Source of the DNA: Epiperipatus broadwayi
Taxonomy: Eukaryota; Onychophora; Udeonychophora; Euonychophora; Peripatidae
DNA length: 64,000 nucleotides
Direction: 5' to 3'
Assembly (NCBI GenBank): GCA_028023455.1
Contig: JAQFVV010012396.1
Span: 10,208,085-10,272,084, forward strand
The number at the start of each line of letters is the position of its first letter. The stretch's first letter is position 1. Positions 46,470 through 60,012 of the stretch are shown piece by piece. The translations under genes were made by a program, and so were the position numbers. The notes beneath the pieces are model-generated. The model had not been told where the DNA came from, did not search any database, and was given only the letters and a program-made list of their open reading frames with translations.

Positions 46470-46888
46470 AAAGGTTTTTAATAAATATGTTTTACCAGTT
46501 CTTACTTATGGATTTGAGACTTGGACATTTAATAGAAGAACAATACAGAGACTTCAGACTATTCAATGAAATATTGAAATATATATGTAGGGAGTAACAT
46601 TGGAGATTGAAAACAAAATACATGGGTGAGAGAATAGCAGGTGTTACTAACATCATTGAAAGAATTAAGAGACTGAAGTGGGCATATTGCTAAAAGAGAT
46701 GATATTAGGTGGACAATTAAAATCTTAAACTGGATCCAAGAGATTTTAAAAGACCTAAAAAGAGACCACATATGAGATGGATGGTCAAAATAAGGAATGA
46801 TATTGGTGTTGAAGAAACTGGACTGAACTTAGAAAGATCTTTATCCTCCAGTGAATAAAATAATGATTGAAAATGATGATGATGTTTT
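46470..46888 (+). pseudogene. RTE/BovB-like LINE 3' end (CFDP2-like)
   Basis: Reads YVLPVLTYGFETWTFNRRTI and QRLQTIQ, then through frame changes to a KEMILGGQL region and finally WTELRKIFILQ just before a (GAT)n tail. These are the post-RT blocks of RTE-type LINEs (VLPVLTYG.ETWTL....LQ.LQ..QR, ...W..LG.AFV.QW). RTE elements commonly end in short tandem repeats, here AATGATGATGATG near 46873. It is truncated at the 5' end. Confidence 0.75.
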
Positions 46889-47430
46889 ATTGAAGCAGCA
46901 ATCATATTTATTATTCATAACTATAATGATTAATAGTAGATATAAAAAAAATCAACTTCTATTTTTATTTTCTTCGTATAATTTATTGCTCAGGAGTTTA
47001 ATAGAAGTTTGAACACCATAAGTGATGAAGCACAACTGCAATACATAAATCTTATGCTCCAGAATCTGCCACTTGGCCAATGCACTTAACCATGTATGGC
47101 ATTGTATATTACAAATTGGCTCAGTAATAATATATATGTATAGAGTGAAATATACTCAAATAAAGATTCTTCATCTCCACTTGTGCAAAACACTTTAAAT
47201 TATATAGTTATAGTCCACAGAATATTATAGTTTGATAAAAGTTGATAATTATTTAATTTATGTGTATAGTTAAAAAATTTTGTTCACCTCAATTTTAGAA
47301 TCTAAAGCTTGATAAATACATCAGTGTTTATTATCTATATATCTTTATGTGAGTCAATATATTTATCTGTCTGTCTGCCTCTTTCTGTTTGCCTCTTTAT
47401 ATATCTATCAATATATTTGTCATTATAATC
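46889..47430. other. AT-rich non-coding stretch
   Basis: No gene. A TCTG/TCTA-rich simple tract lies near 47365-47412. Confidence 0.4.
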
Positions 47431-47439
47431 ATTTGTATA

Positions 47440-48085
47440 AAAGACTAAAATAATATTCAATGGTTTTTCACACAAAGTGAAAGTAAAGATTGATAATAAT
47501 GAATTAGAAGAAGCTAACAACTACAAATACCTGGTTAGATTATTGATGCACTTGAAAACATAGTGAATGAAAATAATCATATCATCAAACTTGAGTGATA
47601 AAAATAACAATATTAAGGAAATCTGTCCATGTATTTGAAAAGGAAGATTTTTAGTGATAGTATTTTACCAGTTTTCAAATGTAGGTTTGAAATTTGGATA
47701 CCCAATAAAAGAAGAATACAAATTTCAGATCACATAATGAAATGTGGACAGGACATATATTGGGAGTAACAAAGAGGGATCAAAAGCAAAATACATTAAT
47801 AAGAGAACCAACAGAAATTGACATCACTGAAAAGATTAAGAGACAAAAATGTATTTAGATTGGATATATTGTCAAAAAAAAAAAAAGAAGAAGATAATAA
47901 GTGAACACTTAAATTAGATTCTAAAGAATTATAAAGTTTTAGAAAAAGGTTGTATGTGAAACGAATGGATAAGAAAGTTTTCTGAAATGATATAGAAAAG
48001 GGAAGTTATGGATTGGGGAAATTGGATTAAATTTTAGAGATCTTTATATTGCAAAATATCAAGAATGTTTGAAAAATGAAAATGG
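47440..48085 (+). pseudogene. RTE/BovB-like LINE 3' end, longer copy
   Basis: Begins near MVFHTK, then KLKIDNNELEEANNYKYL (family YLG block), then SVHVFEKEDF, a degraded LPVF...ETW.T segment, HNEMWTGHILGVTKRDQKQN (family R.MLG.T..DR), ITEKIKRQKC, and ends at a WIGEIGLNF-like region near 48025. It includes an A-rich insertion at 47877-47890. About 80% similar by eye to the 46.5 kb copy where they overlap. Inactive. Confidence 0.7.
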
Positions 48086-48194
48086 CATATTAAGTTGTTA
48101 GCCAGAAAGCAGGGTAAATTATTGAGTGAATAGGTAGTAAATCAAAATATTGACACCACATCCCATGTTACTTTTTATAATTTGGAATAAAGAG

Positions 48195-49105
48195 TATATA
48201 TAAGGGATTTGAACCCAGACTTTCACACGACCCTCAACTCTCCATCCCATCTCATATTGCTGACCCACCTGATCACACACATGTTGAAAAGATAAATAAT
48301 TACTAATATACGTATTTTATGCTAAACCAGCACTCGTCAGTTGATCGAGATTACTTATCTCCACACATATATACAATCAGTGCTCAGCTTTATATTAAGA
48401 TAGCATCCTTTAATGGACAGGCTTCAAACTACTCTAACCCACAACTTTTCAGCCATTCATTTCATTGAAAATCTGATAATGGAACATTCAAAGCCCATGT
48501 AAGTGCCAAAGTTGTCATCCTACCCATGTTGGTGTTAGTCATTCTGACTCCTTGTATACCGGAGAATAATCCATTTACATACATATGTCAGGGGTGGACA
48601 GATCTTTAACACACTATGTTTCAATATGTAATTTAATACACTGTACAGACTTGCACATATAATGTAATATATAAGAGATTCGAACCCAGACTTTCACATG
48701 ACCTTCAACTCTCCATGCCATCTCATATTGCTGACCCACCATACCCGAGGAATCAGAATGACTAACACCAACTTGGGTAGGATGACACCCTTGGCAGTAA
48801 CGTGGGCTTTAAACGTTCCATTATCAGATTTTCAATGAAATGAACGGCTGAAGAGTTGTGAGTTGGAGTAGTTTGAAGCGTGTCCATTAAAGTATGCTAT
48901 CTTAATATAAAGTTGAGCACTGATTGTACATATGTGTCGAGATAATAATCTGGACCAACTGACGAGTGCTGGTTTAGCACGAACTACGAATATTGGTAAT
49001 TATTTATCTTTTCAATATAGGTGTGATCAGGTGAGTCAGCAATATGAGATAGCATGGAGAGTTGAGGGTCGTGCGAAAGTCTGGATTCGAATCCCTTATA
49101 TATTA
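48195..49105. mobile_element. Second palindromic element (unrelated to family P)
   Basis: Left arm 48195-48560 and right arm 48740-49105 are imperfect inverted repeats of about 365 bp, with close to 90% identity by eye. The termini read TATATAAGGGATT(T/C)GAA.CC.GACTTTC. The spacer contains a third, short copy of the left terminus (48652-48739) joined directly to the inner end of the right arm. The termini contain a GATTCGAACCC motif like a pol III B box, so the arms may derive from a tRNA-like repeat inserted head to head. The plus ORF at 48932-49129 lies within the arm and is not a gene. Confidence 0.8.
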
Positions 49106-49125
49106 CATTGTATGTGCAGGTGTGT

Positions 49126-50770
49126 GTAAGCCTGTGCATTAAATTAAATAAGGTGTATGTAAATATACAACCAATAAAAAAGTATTGTTATTTCTTAAGA
49201 ATAATAATTTTAAAAAACTTTCATGAAAACAATGCGTATTTATTTAATCATTGGAATAACGCCATTAAATATTTCCAACTTTTTTTAAAAAAAAAACCTA
49301 AAATAGGCTGCAGTTAATCTATCTTTCCAAATATTTTTATTTCCCAATCTTATAAATAATTACTTATTTACTCACATATTATTCGACAGTAGCGACTTCT
49401 TTATTTGAGTCTGAGAAAAGTTTTAGTTAGACGCGAAGCAAAATTAGGAGCAGCAACAAAATTCATTAGCTTTAATTAAGTATGTAAATTTGTTTCAGTT
49501 TTAAATAACCATTTAACTCTTATGTTTATTTTCTAAGACTTAATTAGTTCAATTATTCAGTGTGTGCTTTTGAATAACATTTGTCGAATTTACATATGTA
49601 AATATGTTCTTGCTTATTAATATTTACTAACTAATCGATGATAATTATATTTCTGGATTATAACTATTTTTCGATTTCTTGGTCCTCAGTTAATTTTAAA
49701 CGATGCACACATACATTTGATTTGTTGTAAATATATAATCATTTATATATATTACACAAAATAGTAAACAAATATAATTTTTTTTGACAATTTACTCTTT
49801 CCTTTTTCCTATGAATCGCATCTCGATTGTACGAGATATCTAAACATTTGAAAAGTAAAATAACTTAATAAATACATTAACCTTGTATCTATTCACTTAA
49901 TTAAATATATATATATTTCTTATTTAGTAATATATTTAACTTTCTAAAAATTTACTCTTTGTCATGTTGCAATCGAAAATAACTGCTGTATATATTTGGC
50001 AACGGATGTTTCTAATAATTTTAAATATCAGTACCGAAGGACACGGTTAATGAAGCCAAGTTTTAAAAATAGCTTGACACAGTGATAAATATTTATTGTT
50101 ATAGCTATTATTATCTTGTTAGTTTTTTTTCTATTTTTTATGAACTGATGAAAAAAAAAATTGTTGAATCCGAAGAAACATCCACGGTCACTGATAAAAA
50201 AAAAAAGTTTTGATTTCACTTTTTTTCGTAATCCATATTATGTCTTATTAAAGCTTTTTATAGCGTTGGGTTGTTACACAAGTCATTAAATAACTTTGTT
50301 CGCCGCTATTCCTAAACAAGGGAGACCATTCTAGCTCACAGTTTTAAAAAATGAAGAGTAAAAAAAAATTGGATGTTTTGCTACGCCCATACAGCAGGAT
50401 CTGACAAACCTATAGCAACGTAATGTGTATATATACACAAACTTAAATTACAAAAATATTTCTTTGACGTAAAAAAACACAACGAATATAACTAAATATA
50501 TATTGTTTGTTTATTGGGAATTTTCGGAAATAACACTCTAAAATTAAAATCACGATTTATTAATATGTGGAGCTCTTTTAATATCTGGTGCCTAAAATTC
50601 CATTTTTCTTTTGGCTTTACCTTAACATGATATTTTTTTTATTTTTTTGAAGTTATTCTCCATTCTTTTCATTTATTTCTATCAACCTATTTCCTAGCTT
50701 GATAGCCTACTGCCATTCATTTTCTTTGTATGGCTATGTCAGAGTGTTTTTTATCTTCATCGTCTATTAC
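49126..50770. other. AT-rich non-coding stretch
   Basis: No supported gene; several homopolymer tracts. Some CpG-containing short patches (49390-49450, 50280-50420) are slightly GC-richer. Confidence 0.4.
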
Positions 50771-50774
50771 TGTT

Positions 50775-50866
50775 CTTTTTTTTTTTTTTTATATGTCAAA
50801 TGCGTCGACCGGGAAGCGAACCCGGGCCAGCCGCTTGGAAGGCATCACTAGGCTATCAACACTTGA
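50775..50866 (-). repeat. tRNA-derived SINE
   Basis: Minus-strand copy of the GTGGCCTAG family. It has an A run (T15 on the plus strand), TTTGACATAT, B box CCCGGGTTCGCTTCCCGG, CTTCCAAGCGGC, and a shortened A-box side (about 8 bp missing). CTGTTC on both sides may be the remnant of a target duplication. Its B box is the most canonical of the five copies. Confidence 0.8.
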
Positions 50867-50889
50867 CCTGTTCATTTTATCTTCATATC

Positions 50890-51055
50890 TCCATATAGTA
50901 GTGCATCTCAGTGCAAATCAGAGTAATCAATGAATGCATCTGTTGATTACTTTGGCTTGCATTGATTGGCGCTACTGTATGGAGAATTTTGCCTCTGTGT
51001 AAACAATTTGTGTAAGCATAAAGAATGGTGATCATGTGATGTTATGATTTAGTGT
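50890..51055 (+). mobile_element. Family P internally deleted palindrome (copy G)
   Basis: Left arm remnant CTCCATATAGTAGTGC...GTAATCAATGAATGCA meets its inverted partner TGCATCTGTTGATTAC...GCGCTACTGTATGGAG within a few bases. It is then followed by the terminal block TGTAAGCATAAAGAATGGTGATCATGTGATG. The left terminus (AGAGGCAAAA) is missing and no target duplication was found. Near-perfect fold-back of about 50-bp arms. Confidence 0.75.
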
Positions 51056-52490
51056 AATGGTAGCAAATCAGACTCTGGAGTATAAGAGGTGGTGGTCATG
51101 TGATGAGATCAATTCCAGTTTTGATACTTCTGAACTTCCGACAATAAAGACATTTATATATATCTCATATATTTAAATATATGTACATATATCTTAATCT
51201 TCTAATTACTTTAATTGATTCTAATTTATTTTTATGTCTTGCAATGATTTTACACTCATATAATAAAATACTTATCAGCATTTTGGGGGTTGAAATATTG
51301 TATTACAGAATTTTATTTTTTCCCCTGCAAGATTTTTAAAATAAATTTATATATAATTTTTAAACATGCAGTTCTTAGAAAAACAACATTTCAGTTTAAC
51401 TTTTAATAATATTTATTTTATTTTATGAATGGATAGTGAATGTTTTTTTGAAAATGTATTTTACAATCAAAAATTTGTAGAAACTTTCTTTGGATTTAAT
51501 ATGCCTTTAAAACAACAAGAACAAACACAGTTTTATCAAAAGCACTCTTAACTAAAACCTATTCTATTAACTGAGTTAAAGTAAATGTTCATAATTAAAG
51601 TGGCACTGAAGACAGTAAAATCTTCTTTAACATCAAACTTAAAAAATAAATCTATACTCAGTTAAGAGTTTTGAAGATAGTTTAGCAAATGTTTCTTCTG
51701 GTTTGTCTAAGGTTTACAAACATGATAACATAAATATATAAAAAAGATTTGTCATTTCTCATCAAAGCATTCCAAGAATTTTGTTCATTTCCTTTTGTGA
51801 AGATTATTCTTTCAGTATTCTCAAACTTCAATAAACTTTTAAGAACTACAACTCATAGTAATAATGTCTCTTTTTAAATGCTTTTACTCTATAAAATAAC
51901 ATCTGTTTCAATGTCTAAATTAATTCTTACAGCTTTAAATGTAAGCACTTTTTAAAATTCTTAACAACTTAACATTGGTCACTGTTATTGTATTGAGTGC
52001 TGATGCATCCAATCTTCTTGTAGTTAATTTTTTAACTAACTAAGTATTTAGGATAATCAGTCAATGTATTATGCAAAAATGTATTAACATCTAACCATTT
52101 TAGTTTAGAGAGCCAATATCACATTCAATAATTTTGGATCAAAATTTATTGTTCATCTCAATATATGTACTAAAGTTTTTATGGGGGAAAAAATGTTATT
52201 GATGTAAAAGGACCATTCTAATTTTTACTTTCAAAATAGCTAAAGTAAAAGATGTTACTGGTCAGCGATCAAATAATTTACCCCATCATGATAGTGAAAG
52301 ACAAAAGTAATGAAAGAAACAATGAGTACTTTGTATACATTAATCAACATATTGGCAAAACTTAAATAATCAGTTTAAGGTATCATTAATAACTGCTAGT
52401 AAAGCCTGATAACAGGAAGAATATTACAAAAGATAAGATTTTCTCAATGTTATCATATGATTATACTAAACACTTTAGAATTAGAGGCCT
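51056..52490. other. AT-rich non-coding stretch
   Basis: No gene. A second GTGGTCATGTGATGAGAT near 51092 may be a stray family P terminus fragment. Confidence 0.35.
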
Positions 52491-52494
52491 TGAA

Positions 52495-52625
52495 GTATAG
52501 AGGGTAATGCATTCACCTTCATGGCCTTGACCAGCGGTTTAAATATTGATCACTGTTTAGCTATTTTTTTGGAAATAGCTTAGCAAAGCCAATATTGTTT
52601 GAAATATTGCATCACTCAGTGCAGT
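52495..52625 (+). repeat. Possible tRNA-like SINE relic (second group)
   Basis: TTGAAGTATAGAGGGTAATGC as A-box region and AGCGGTTTAAAT as a degraded B box about 45 bp on, like the elements at 16055 and 25775. Weak. Confidence 0.3.
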
Positions 52626-53580
52626 AGTTGTAACCTTGTGGCTCAAAATCTCTCCCCTCCCTCTACAATTTTTTTTATTTCAGTTTTTATGTTAACTACT
52701 AGAAAGAATTAAAATGAGGTTTGCAAAGGCAGCCATAAAAAGGGTGATTTTTTTTATGACTCCATAAAATTTACCTGAATAAGGACCATATCTTTAATTT
52801 AAATTTTCAGAGATTATTAGTATCTATTTTTAAAAATACAAATGTACAATTCCTTAAGTATAAGAGTTGTTATCTTAATATGCCACATGTGTTTTGAATA
52901 TATGACATTCATACTGATTTTGTCACCAAGAATTTTTCAAGCAATCTTAATTTTTGAGACAGTTGAATGATAGTCAAGATATCTAAATGAGTATTTAGCT
53001 TTTTTAGCTGAAAGATAAAAAAAGTCTCCAGCAATTTGCTTCCTTTAAGTAAATATTAATGCATTTTAAAAATATCAGTATCATGCATTTAATTACTGAT
53101 GAAGAAAGATCTCATACATTTATATATGATATTCCATTATTTATCTTTCACCACTGGAAGTTTAGATTATAGGATCATTATGTTTCAAACTTCAGACTGA
53201 ATCTATACATAATATTACATTACCATCACATTAGGTATTCCAAATTCTGATATATTTATGGAAATACATTGTTGTGCTAAATCTCCATTCTCTTATGTCT
53301 TGCACCGGTAACATCTTTGATTGACCACAACAGCTCTGCATTCTTTTCTAGTGATATTGAAGCAGCACTACATGTTTTTAATACTGGTAATAATTTTAAA
53401 CTTTTAAAAACAAATATCTAAAAAAATCAGACAAGATTGATTCTAAAAAATATATGTAAAACTAAAAATAGACTCTGAACTTGTAATGCTATAGTTGATT
53501 AAATAAAGCCATACATTTATAAATACTGAAAGAAAGTCTGTTTATTTAACTTCTGTCATTCCATATTTATTCTTCACAAC
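52626..53580. other. AT-rich non-coding stretch
   Basis: No supported gene or recognised repeat. Confidence 0.4.
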
Positions 53581-53589
53581 CAACTAACA

Positions 53590-53705
53590 ACTTTCTTTTC
53601 TCCATCTCACATATGATCTCTTTCTAGGTCTTTTACAATCTCATGGATCCTGTTTTGAAACTTTCACTGTTTATCTATCATCAGCAGATTGTCAGATGTC
53701 ATCTA
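53590..53705 (-). repeat. RTE-like LINE 3' fragment
   Basis: On the minus strand the segment GGATCCATGAGATTGTAAAA followed by GACCTAGAAAGAGATCATATG aligns with 46728-46775. It supplies a stretch that is deleted from the neighbouring copy at 54140-54430, so it may be a separated piece of the same insertion. Confidence 0.6.
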
Positions 53706-53879
53706 ACTAATTCATTATTATAATGCCAGTTTTAACTTTTTATAGAAAATGTTAGTCTATATATAATTAACAAATAATACTGGCATGTTGTATATATAGA
53801 TTACATTAGGCTATAAATTTATCCATATTTCTTCAGAGCCAAATATTGTAAGCTTGAGTAATAGTAGACAGTGAATGAC

Positions 53880-53960
53880 TGTGCTAGTCAAATCCCCCAA
53901 ACTAGTTTTGTCCTTTGGCTTTTATGAGTGAGAAGAATTGGAATTACACCCATGTGCTTA
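53880..53960 (-). repeat. Strongly decayed family P arm
   Basis: On the minus strand: CCAATTCTTCTCACTCATAA, AAAGCCAAAGGACAAAACTAG, TTTGGGGGATTTG. This follows the hammerhead-containing part of the arm (CCAAGACTCCTCACTGATGA...AAACTAGTCTGGGGATATTGG). Old and short. Confidence 0.35.
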
Positions 53961-54139
53961 TTTTATACTATCAAAGTTAATGATATGACATTTAACTAAT
54001 TCAAGCTTATGTTAGATGGCTCTGAATTGGAGAATGTAGTAGATTAATGCTTAGCATAAGTGCTGAATGTATGAATTGTATTCATATATGTAGGTTTGGA
54101 GTGTTTTTTTAAATTAGATTTCTTGGTTTTACTAAATTT

Positions 54140-56900
54140 TTGTATATAAATCAATCATTTTCAACCATTATCAATCCACTTCAAGATAAATGTCTCTACA
54201 AGTTTAATTTCTCTTCTCTGCAACACATTTTCATTAGTTCATCTATCATTATCTCATCTGTAATATGTCCAACAGATTCAATTCAATCTCTTAATTCTTT
54301 CAATGGTCCCAGTGATATTTGTTCGCATACTCACATATTTCATTTTCAGTCACTCTTGTTATACGTAACATATATTCTTATTTTATCTAATAATCTATTC
54401 TCTATATTGCTTTTCTGTTAGTGTCCAAATCTAGATCCATAAGTTATAACTGGCAAAAGACATCTATTACAAACTCTTTTTAATATTATTTCTGCCAAAA
54501 GCACTTCATACAAGATTAATTATTTGATTAATTTTATCTATTATGTACTTGTCTGTATTGCTAATCAGACCAAGATATTTATAATAGTTAACTTTTTTTT
54601 AATTTATGATAATTAATGTTTATTTCTTTATCTGTGAAAACCCATTGAACATTACTTTAGTTGTTGTTGTTTTTTGCCATTTAACTTTAGGCTATTTTTA
54701 TTTGATAACTTTTGCAATATTTCTTGAATTCTCTGAAGCATTATTTTCAAAAATAACTACATCATTTGGAAAGTCTAGATGTCTTAAATAATATTCACTT
54801 ACTTTTACTCTTTCAGGTTTCCAATTTAATTCATAAAATACTTTTTGTAAAGCTGATATAAAAAGTTTTGGAGGCCCTTCTTGGTATTATTCCTCTTAGT
54901 ATAATCATGTAATCTAACATTTGCATTTTTATAAATATTATTCATAATTTGATAATATCTTGGATCTATATGTGGATGATCCAAAATTTTAATCATTGTA
55001 AAAATACTTATGGAATGCCTTTTCACAATCAACAAATCCAAAGAATATGGACAATTCATATTCATTGGTCTTTTCTATAATTTCTCTCAATACTTGGATG
55101 TGATATCCTTGTTAAAACTCACTTTTAAATCCAGCTTGTCTTTTGGTTGATTAGAATGCAATGTTTTATCCAGATGAGTTGTAATTAATTTGGAAAAAAC
55201 TTTGTATAGAATTTGTAAAAGACTGATGATTCTATAATTTCAAATATCTTCATTATCTCTTTTTTTAAATATCAAGATTGTTAACTGCATTCTTCCAATA
55301 ATTTGGTATATCTTTATCATTTAGATATTGGTATTTAATCTTCCTTACACTGTTTTTGTTTTTCACCTGCTTCTTTTAAAATATTCCTAATAATTTCATC
55401 ACTTCTTGAAGTTTTTATCCTTCTTTATAGTTTTATTTGCATGTCTTTTTATTTGAAGTACTGGACAATTCAGAAGATTTAAATACTGTAAAAAATACTT
55501 TGTTCTTTTTGTTCTGTATTATTATATAATTTATTATAGTATTTTTCTGTATGTTTCATGATGTTATTTCTCTTTTTAGTAAAAGTATCATTTCTTCTTA
55601 TTTCAGAAATATTTTTCCTTTCAATACAAATAATTTATTTCATGTTGAGACTTTTATTCTCTTCTATAGTTTCCTCACCAATTCATAATTATATTTTCTT
55701 ATTTCATATTAATTCTTTTTTATACCATTTTATAAAGTTCTAATATTCAATTCTTAGTAGATCATTACATTTTTTTCCATATTGCCTTAGTAAAAGATTA
55801 ACTGATAAATTGCTATGTTTTTGTAGCAGCTTTCTTTCTTGCAGTCTTCAATTGAGTATCCATTATTTTCTTATTGATTTTGATCAAATCTGAACCATCT
55901 TCAAAGTCTGTTAATGTTTTAAAACAATTTATAAGTTTTCATGTAAATTCATTAGAGTGTTTCTGAAGATTAAAAATATCAACTATTAATACTGTCTTTC
56001 GCCTTAACATATACTTTAAATTCATTAATTGATAATCATTTCCTGTGTTGAATCTATTAATATTATAATGTTGAAATCCATATTAATATCATAATATAAT
56101 GTATTGGAAGGGAGTGTCTGAAGACACGTCTGAATATCGATCGCTAACTTATTATAATGTCAAAATACATATTTTTTCTTAGTTAAAATATAATCCAGTT
56201 TTGCTATATCTTCATATGGATACTTCTATGTCCATTACCATTTAGAATTTTTCTCAAAAAAATGATCCATAATATATAGGGTTTTTTTTTTGCAAACTTT
56301 ATAAGTCTGTTTTCTTTCATTTCTACCACCATAATAAAAATGTATCCATAACATTTTCCTCTTCCAATTATTTATCAATTCAGGCAATAAAGTCTCCTAT
56401 AATTTAAAACTGTTATTTGGTCTGATAAAAAGCATTTTTTATACCTATATCATAATGAAAACCTGTTGAAATGTAAACCTGAATTATTTTCATTTGGTAT
56501 TTTCCATTAATTTAAATATCTAATTATGCCATTCTATTTAATATACTATTAATTTTCACCATGTCATTCTTTCACTTTTTATTTACAATGAAATTGTATT
56601 TCCAATATTTGTGACTTTGTAGTATATGAAATGTCCACTTCTTAAAACCATCACTTAAACATAATCTATAGTTATAGGTATCTAAATAAAAGCTTATCCT
56701 TAAATGACAGCCTGGGTTCACAATTAGGATTCTTAATATGTTCTGCCTTTGACTAACTGCTACTTTGGCTAGTAACTTTATAGCCTCTAGATAATAAAGA
56801 TCAAAATTTAATTTGCCTGTCTTATAAATATCTGTATAAACAAAGGTCATTCACACATGGTCTTCTATCTTCAAGGAAATTCAAGTGATATTTTAGTTAA
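54140..56900 (-). pseudogene. RTE/BovB-like LINE relic, nearly full length
   Basis: Minus-strand element from an endonuclease-like region (about 56850-56100) through RT to a 3' end near 54150. Endonuclease remnants include VMVLRSGHFIYY, NERKQTYKVCKKK and IMDHFFEKNSKWH. RT motif A is readable near 55110-55000 as VLREIIEKTNEYELSIFFG and FVDCEKAF (family AFVDYEKAFD). A later block reads GPPKLFISALQKVFYELNWK. The catalytic FADD motif is altered to FPND (LRHLDFPNDVVIF, about 54790-54750). The 3' coding part (54430-54140) matches the 46.5 kb copy with an internal deletion. Many stops, so it is dead. The type is that annotated in animal genomes as craniofacial development protein 2-like. Confidence 0.75.
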
Positions 56901-59900
56901 AACCTATTAGGCAATTGAAAAGAAAGACCATGGTTTTTCTTAATCTTAAATTTAGAGGCAAAAAGCCAGTAAACTTATCATGCTTGCTGATGAGTATTAG
57001 TAAGCAGTCCATCCATGTCCATTTACTACATGCATGTAGTAATAATAGTTTCATTGGCAATAATATATGGAAAGGATATTAAGTATTTGCTCTGTTTGGC
57101 TCTTTTAAGCCATCAAATGGGAATCAAAGGGTTTCCTTTCTATACTGCAAATTCATTTTTGCATCATCTTCTGAATTAATTCAACAAAAAAGAACATTTA
57201 ATACCTTAGTGTCTGATTTATGAGGATATTATAAATCTTAGTTACATTCAACTTTTAATGATACTATAGATTCTACATTTCTTATAGAAAACTTATCTTA
57301 TTTGCACAGACAAACCCAACCCACAGTTCTTTAGTTCAATTAAAATATTTTTTAAAACAATGCATTTTTTATATATCAAAATTTTAATTAATATCTATTA
57401 CTTGTAATTCTAGTGCTAAAGAAAAACAAAATTGGCAAACATAAATACATTTAATATTAACAAATTCTTTTAAAAAACAAATTGATTTAACAATAATACA
57501 TTTATCTTCATATTATTTTCACTTTAAAGAAAACTTCAAACACAAAATTTACTTTCAGTAAAACTTAGTTAATCCATATTTTTTTAAAAGTGAGAGTAAA
57601 AATAAATAGTCAAAATAGGAGCCATAGATCACATGACCCTATTCTCTTAAACTTGTAAGTTATAAACAATGAAGATTGCCAAGTTCTCAACAAGCTTTGT
57701 GATAAATGCTTAGCCAGAGCCAGAATTTAAAATATCTCTGTCAGGAACCCCCCCCTCCCAAACCCCTGACCATGGTTTCATGCTTTGGCACTCCTCTATC
57801 TCTATTTCTGTAAAAATGAAAAGATATTTATGTGATAGAAAATATATGTTATAAGATCTACTCCAGTATTCTTCACAACTATTAAAGACATGCACAGTAT
57901 AAAAAAGATTAAATAGATAAAAACTAAGAATAGGAATGAATAATCATCAATTAAAAATGTAAAGGTATCTAGTCTGTTTTACACTATTTTCTTAAAACAA
58001 AGTGATGAATTCTGAGTTGTCTTAGTATGTAAGCAATATCATAGAAACCTCTATTACATAAACTTACTTCTCTTTTTCAGTTATTTGTTGTTAATACCAT
58101 CACCATGTCTTTGGCATTTCTCTTGGTAAGAGTAATATTTATAAAGATCTCTAAATCATAAGCCATATAGTGGTGTTTGCTAATGCACTTTTAAATTTCA
58201 CCATGACTTTTGTTTTTAAGTCATATGGTGAGAGCATTATATTCATTCAATATTTAAAAATATTGGATTTGAAATAAAAATAGATGGATATCTTAAATAA
58301 CTAAGTGTTGGCTAATAATCAAATGTCATAATTAGATTTTCTCTTGAATAAATATTCAAAATAATGCCTTAGTTTACCATCAGAAGGTGATTTATAATCT
58401 GATGTAGCACAAACGATTAATACAAGCTACACATTAAAAAACCTTCAAATTATATACTAGTCAATTAATTCTTTTATAATTTTATTTATTTACAGTGTTG
58501 CAACACATTGTGTAATAGTTGTATACTTTTTTTTTTTTACTAAAGTTAGAAATATCTACATATAGCTAATTTTAAAACTCTCAAGAGACATGCAATATTA
58601 TTTTCAAAGGTGACAATTAATGCTACATAGGATAAAAATTGGAAGTGGTATATAGTTTTTAATAAACCAATATTTTGTGCCTCAAGATGACAGGATATTA
58701 ATGATAACCTATATATCATTCCACTACCCATCAATTGGGAATCCCATTGATGGATTGATTTCAACTATACAAATTTATAAACATATGTAACCAATCAAAT
58801 GAACTCCAGAATCTTATAAGTTATTGATGCAGTGAAAAAAATTATCAAATTGACTCTTTTCATTGTACATACATATAAATACTTAAAACTACACATTTTA
58901 AAAATGCATTAATAAAGAAATTTGATCTGCAAGATACATTTTATGATAAATCAAAAATCTTCAGTTAGAGTAAGTCACAATTAATGGGTGATCAAATAGA
59001 AATTACAATATCTTGGTTAGGAATAATATGATAATTTCTAGTTTTATAAATGATTAATAATAATCATTAATGTATTTATTTAAAGTGGATGGTGCCAAAG
59101 ACATGAGTGCAGAAAGCTTGACACACTTAGGTAAAATTCTAGTATTATATATACATTATAAACAACCTCCATTTTTAAGGTGTACTAGAGTTTCAACTAC
59201 TTGAATCTTCCCACCAGATATGATATCAAGATTTTATAAATACATTGTTACAAACCAATTAGTTTCAAAGATTTTATATACATATTTTATATTTTCAATG
59301 TAAACCATAAACATTTCACACTAGGTGGAGATGATTTCTATCCACAATAAAACACCCAATGGAATATTTTCTATTTTATTAAGAATACATAAGTAAAAAT
59401 TAAATACTATACTCAAAACAAGTCTGTAACTAATCAAATCAATTCTCAGAACAACTAAGTTGCATAGTATAATCATTAAACTATTGAGCCTGCAAAAAAG
59501 ATATCCACCCAATTTTTCTCAGTCATGGATGACATCCATTGTTTGGATGATCTAAAAGCTTAAATATCAATATTTTCACTAAAATAAATACCATGATAAA
59601 ATGCTGGTTAGATTAATTTCAAAGTTAACATGTAACTTATATAGGAAACTAACTTGGTTATTACATATGATGGGAAGATTCATGGTTTAAACTTTTAGCT
59701 CATCTAAGGAATGGAAGTTGATCATGATATATATATATGAAAATAATAATATAAAACACTTTCCATAAAAAGTAGTGTAGTGAAGTCTCTCTCTGTGTCT
59801 CTGATACCCACATATAATACATAGTGAGATGAGTCATTCTGATATCTTTTTTTTTAGTTGTTTATCTTATAAAATTATGGAGTACAAATTATGAGCACTG

Positions 59901-59968
59901 TGAATTGATTTGATTGATTGCATATGCTCTTCAAGCGTAATGCTTAATCTTTATAAATGTACGTATTA

Positions 59969-60002
<34 letters not shown>

Positions 60003-60005
60003 AAT
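56901..60005. other. AT-rich non-coding stretch
   Basis: No supported gene or recognised element. The minus-strand open frames (58546-58764, 59321-59512) are A/T-biased and lack motifs. Confidence 0.4.
59971..60002 (+). repeat. (TC)n(TA)n microsatellite
   Basis: A TC dinucleotide run passing into TA repeats, directly 5' of the RTE fragment at 60015. Confidence 0.9.
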
Positions 60006-60012
60006 GCACAAT

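Noticed and set aside
48932-49317. Two overlapping plus-strand ORFs
   Set aside because: The first is inside the arm of the 48-kb palindrome and the second is A/T-rich flank; neither resembles a protein family.
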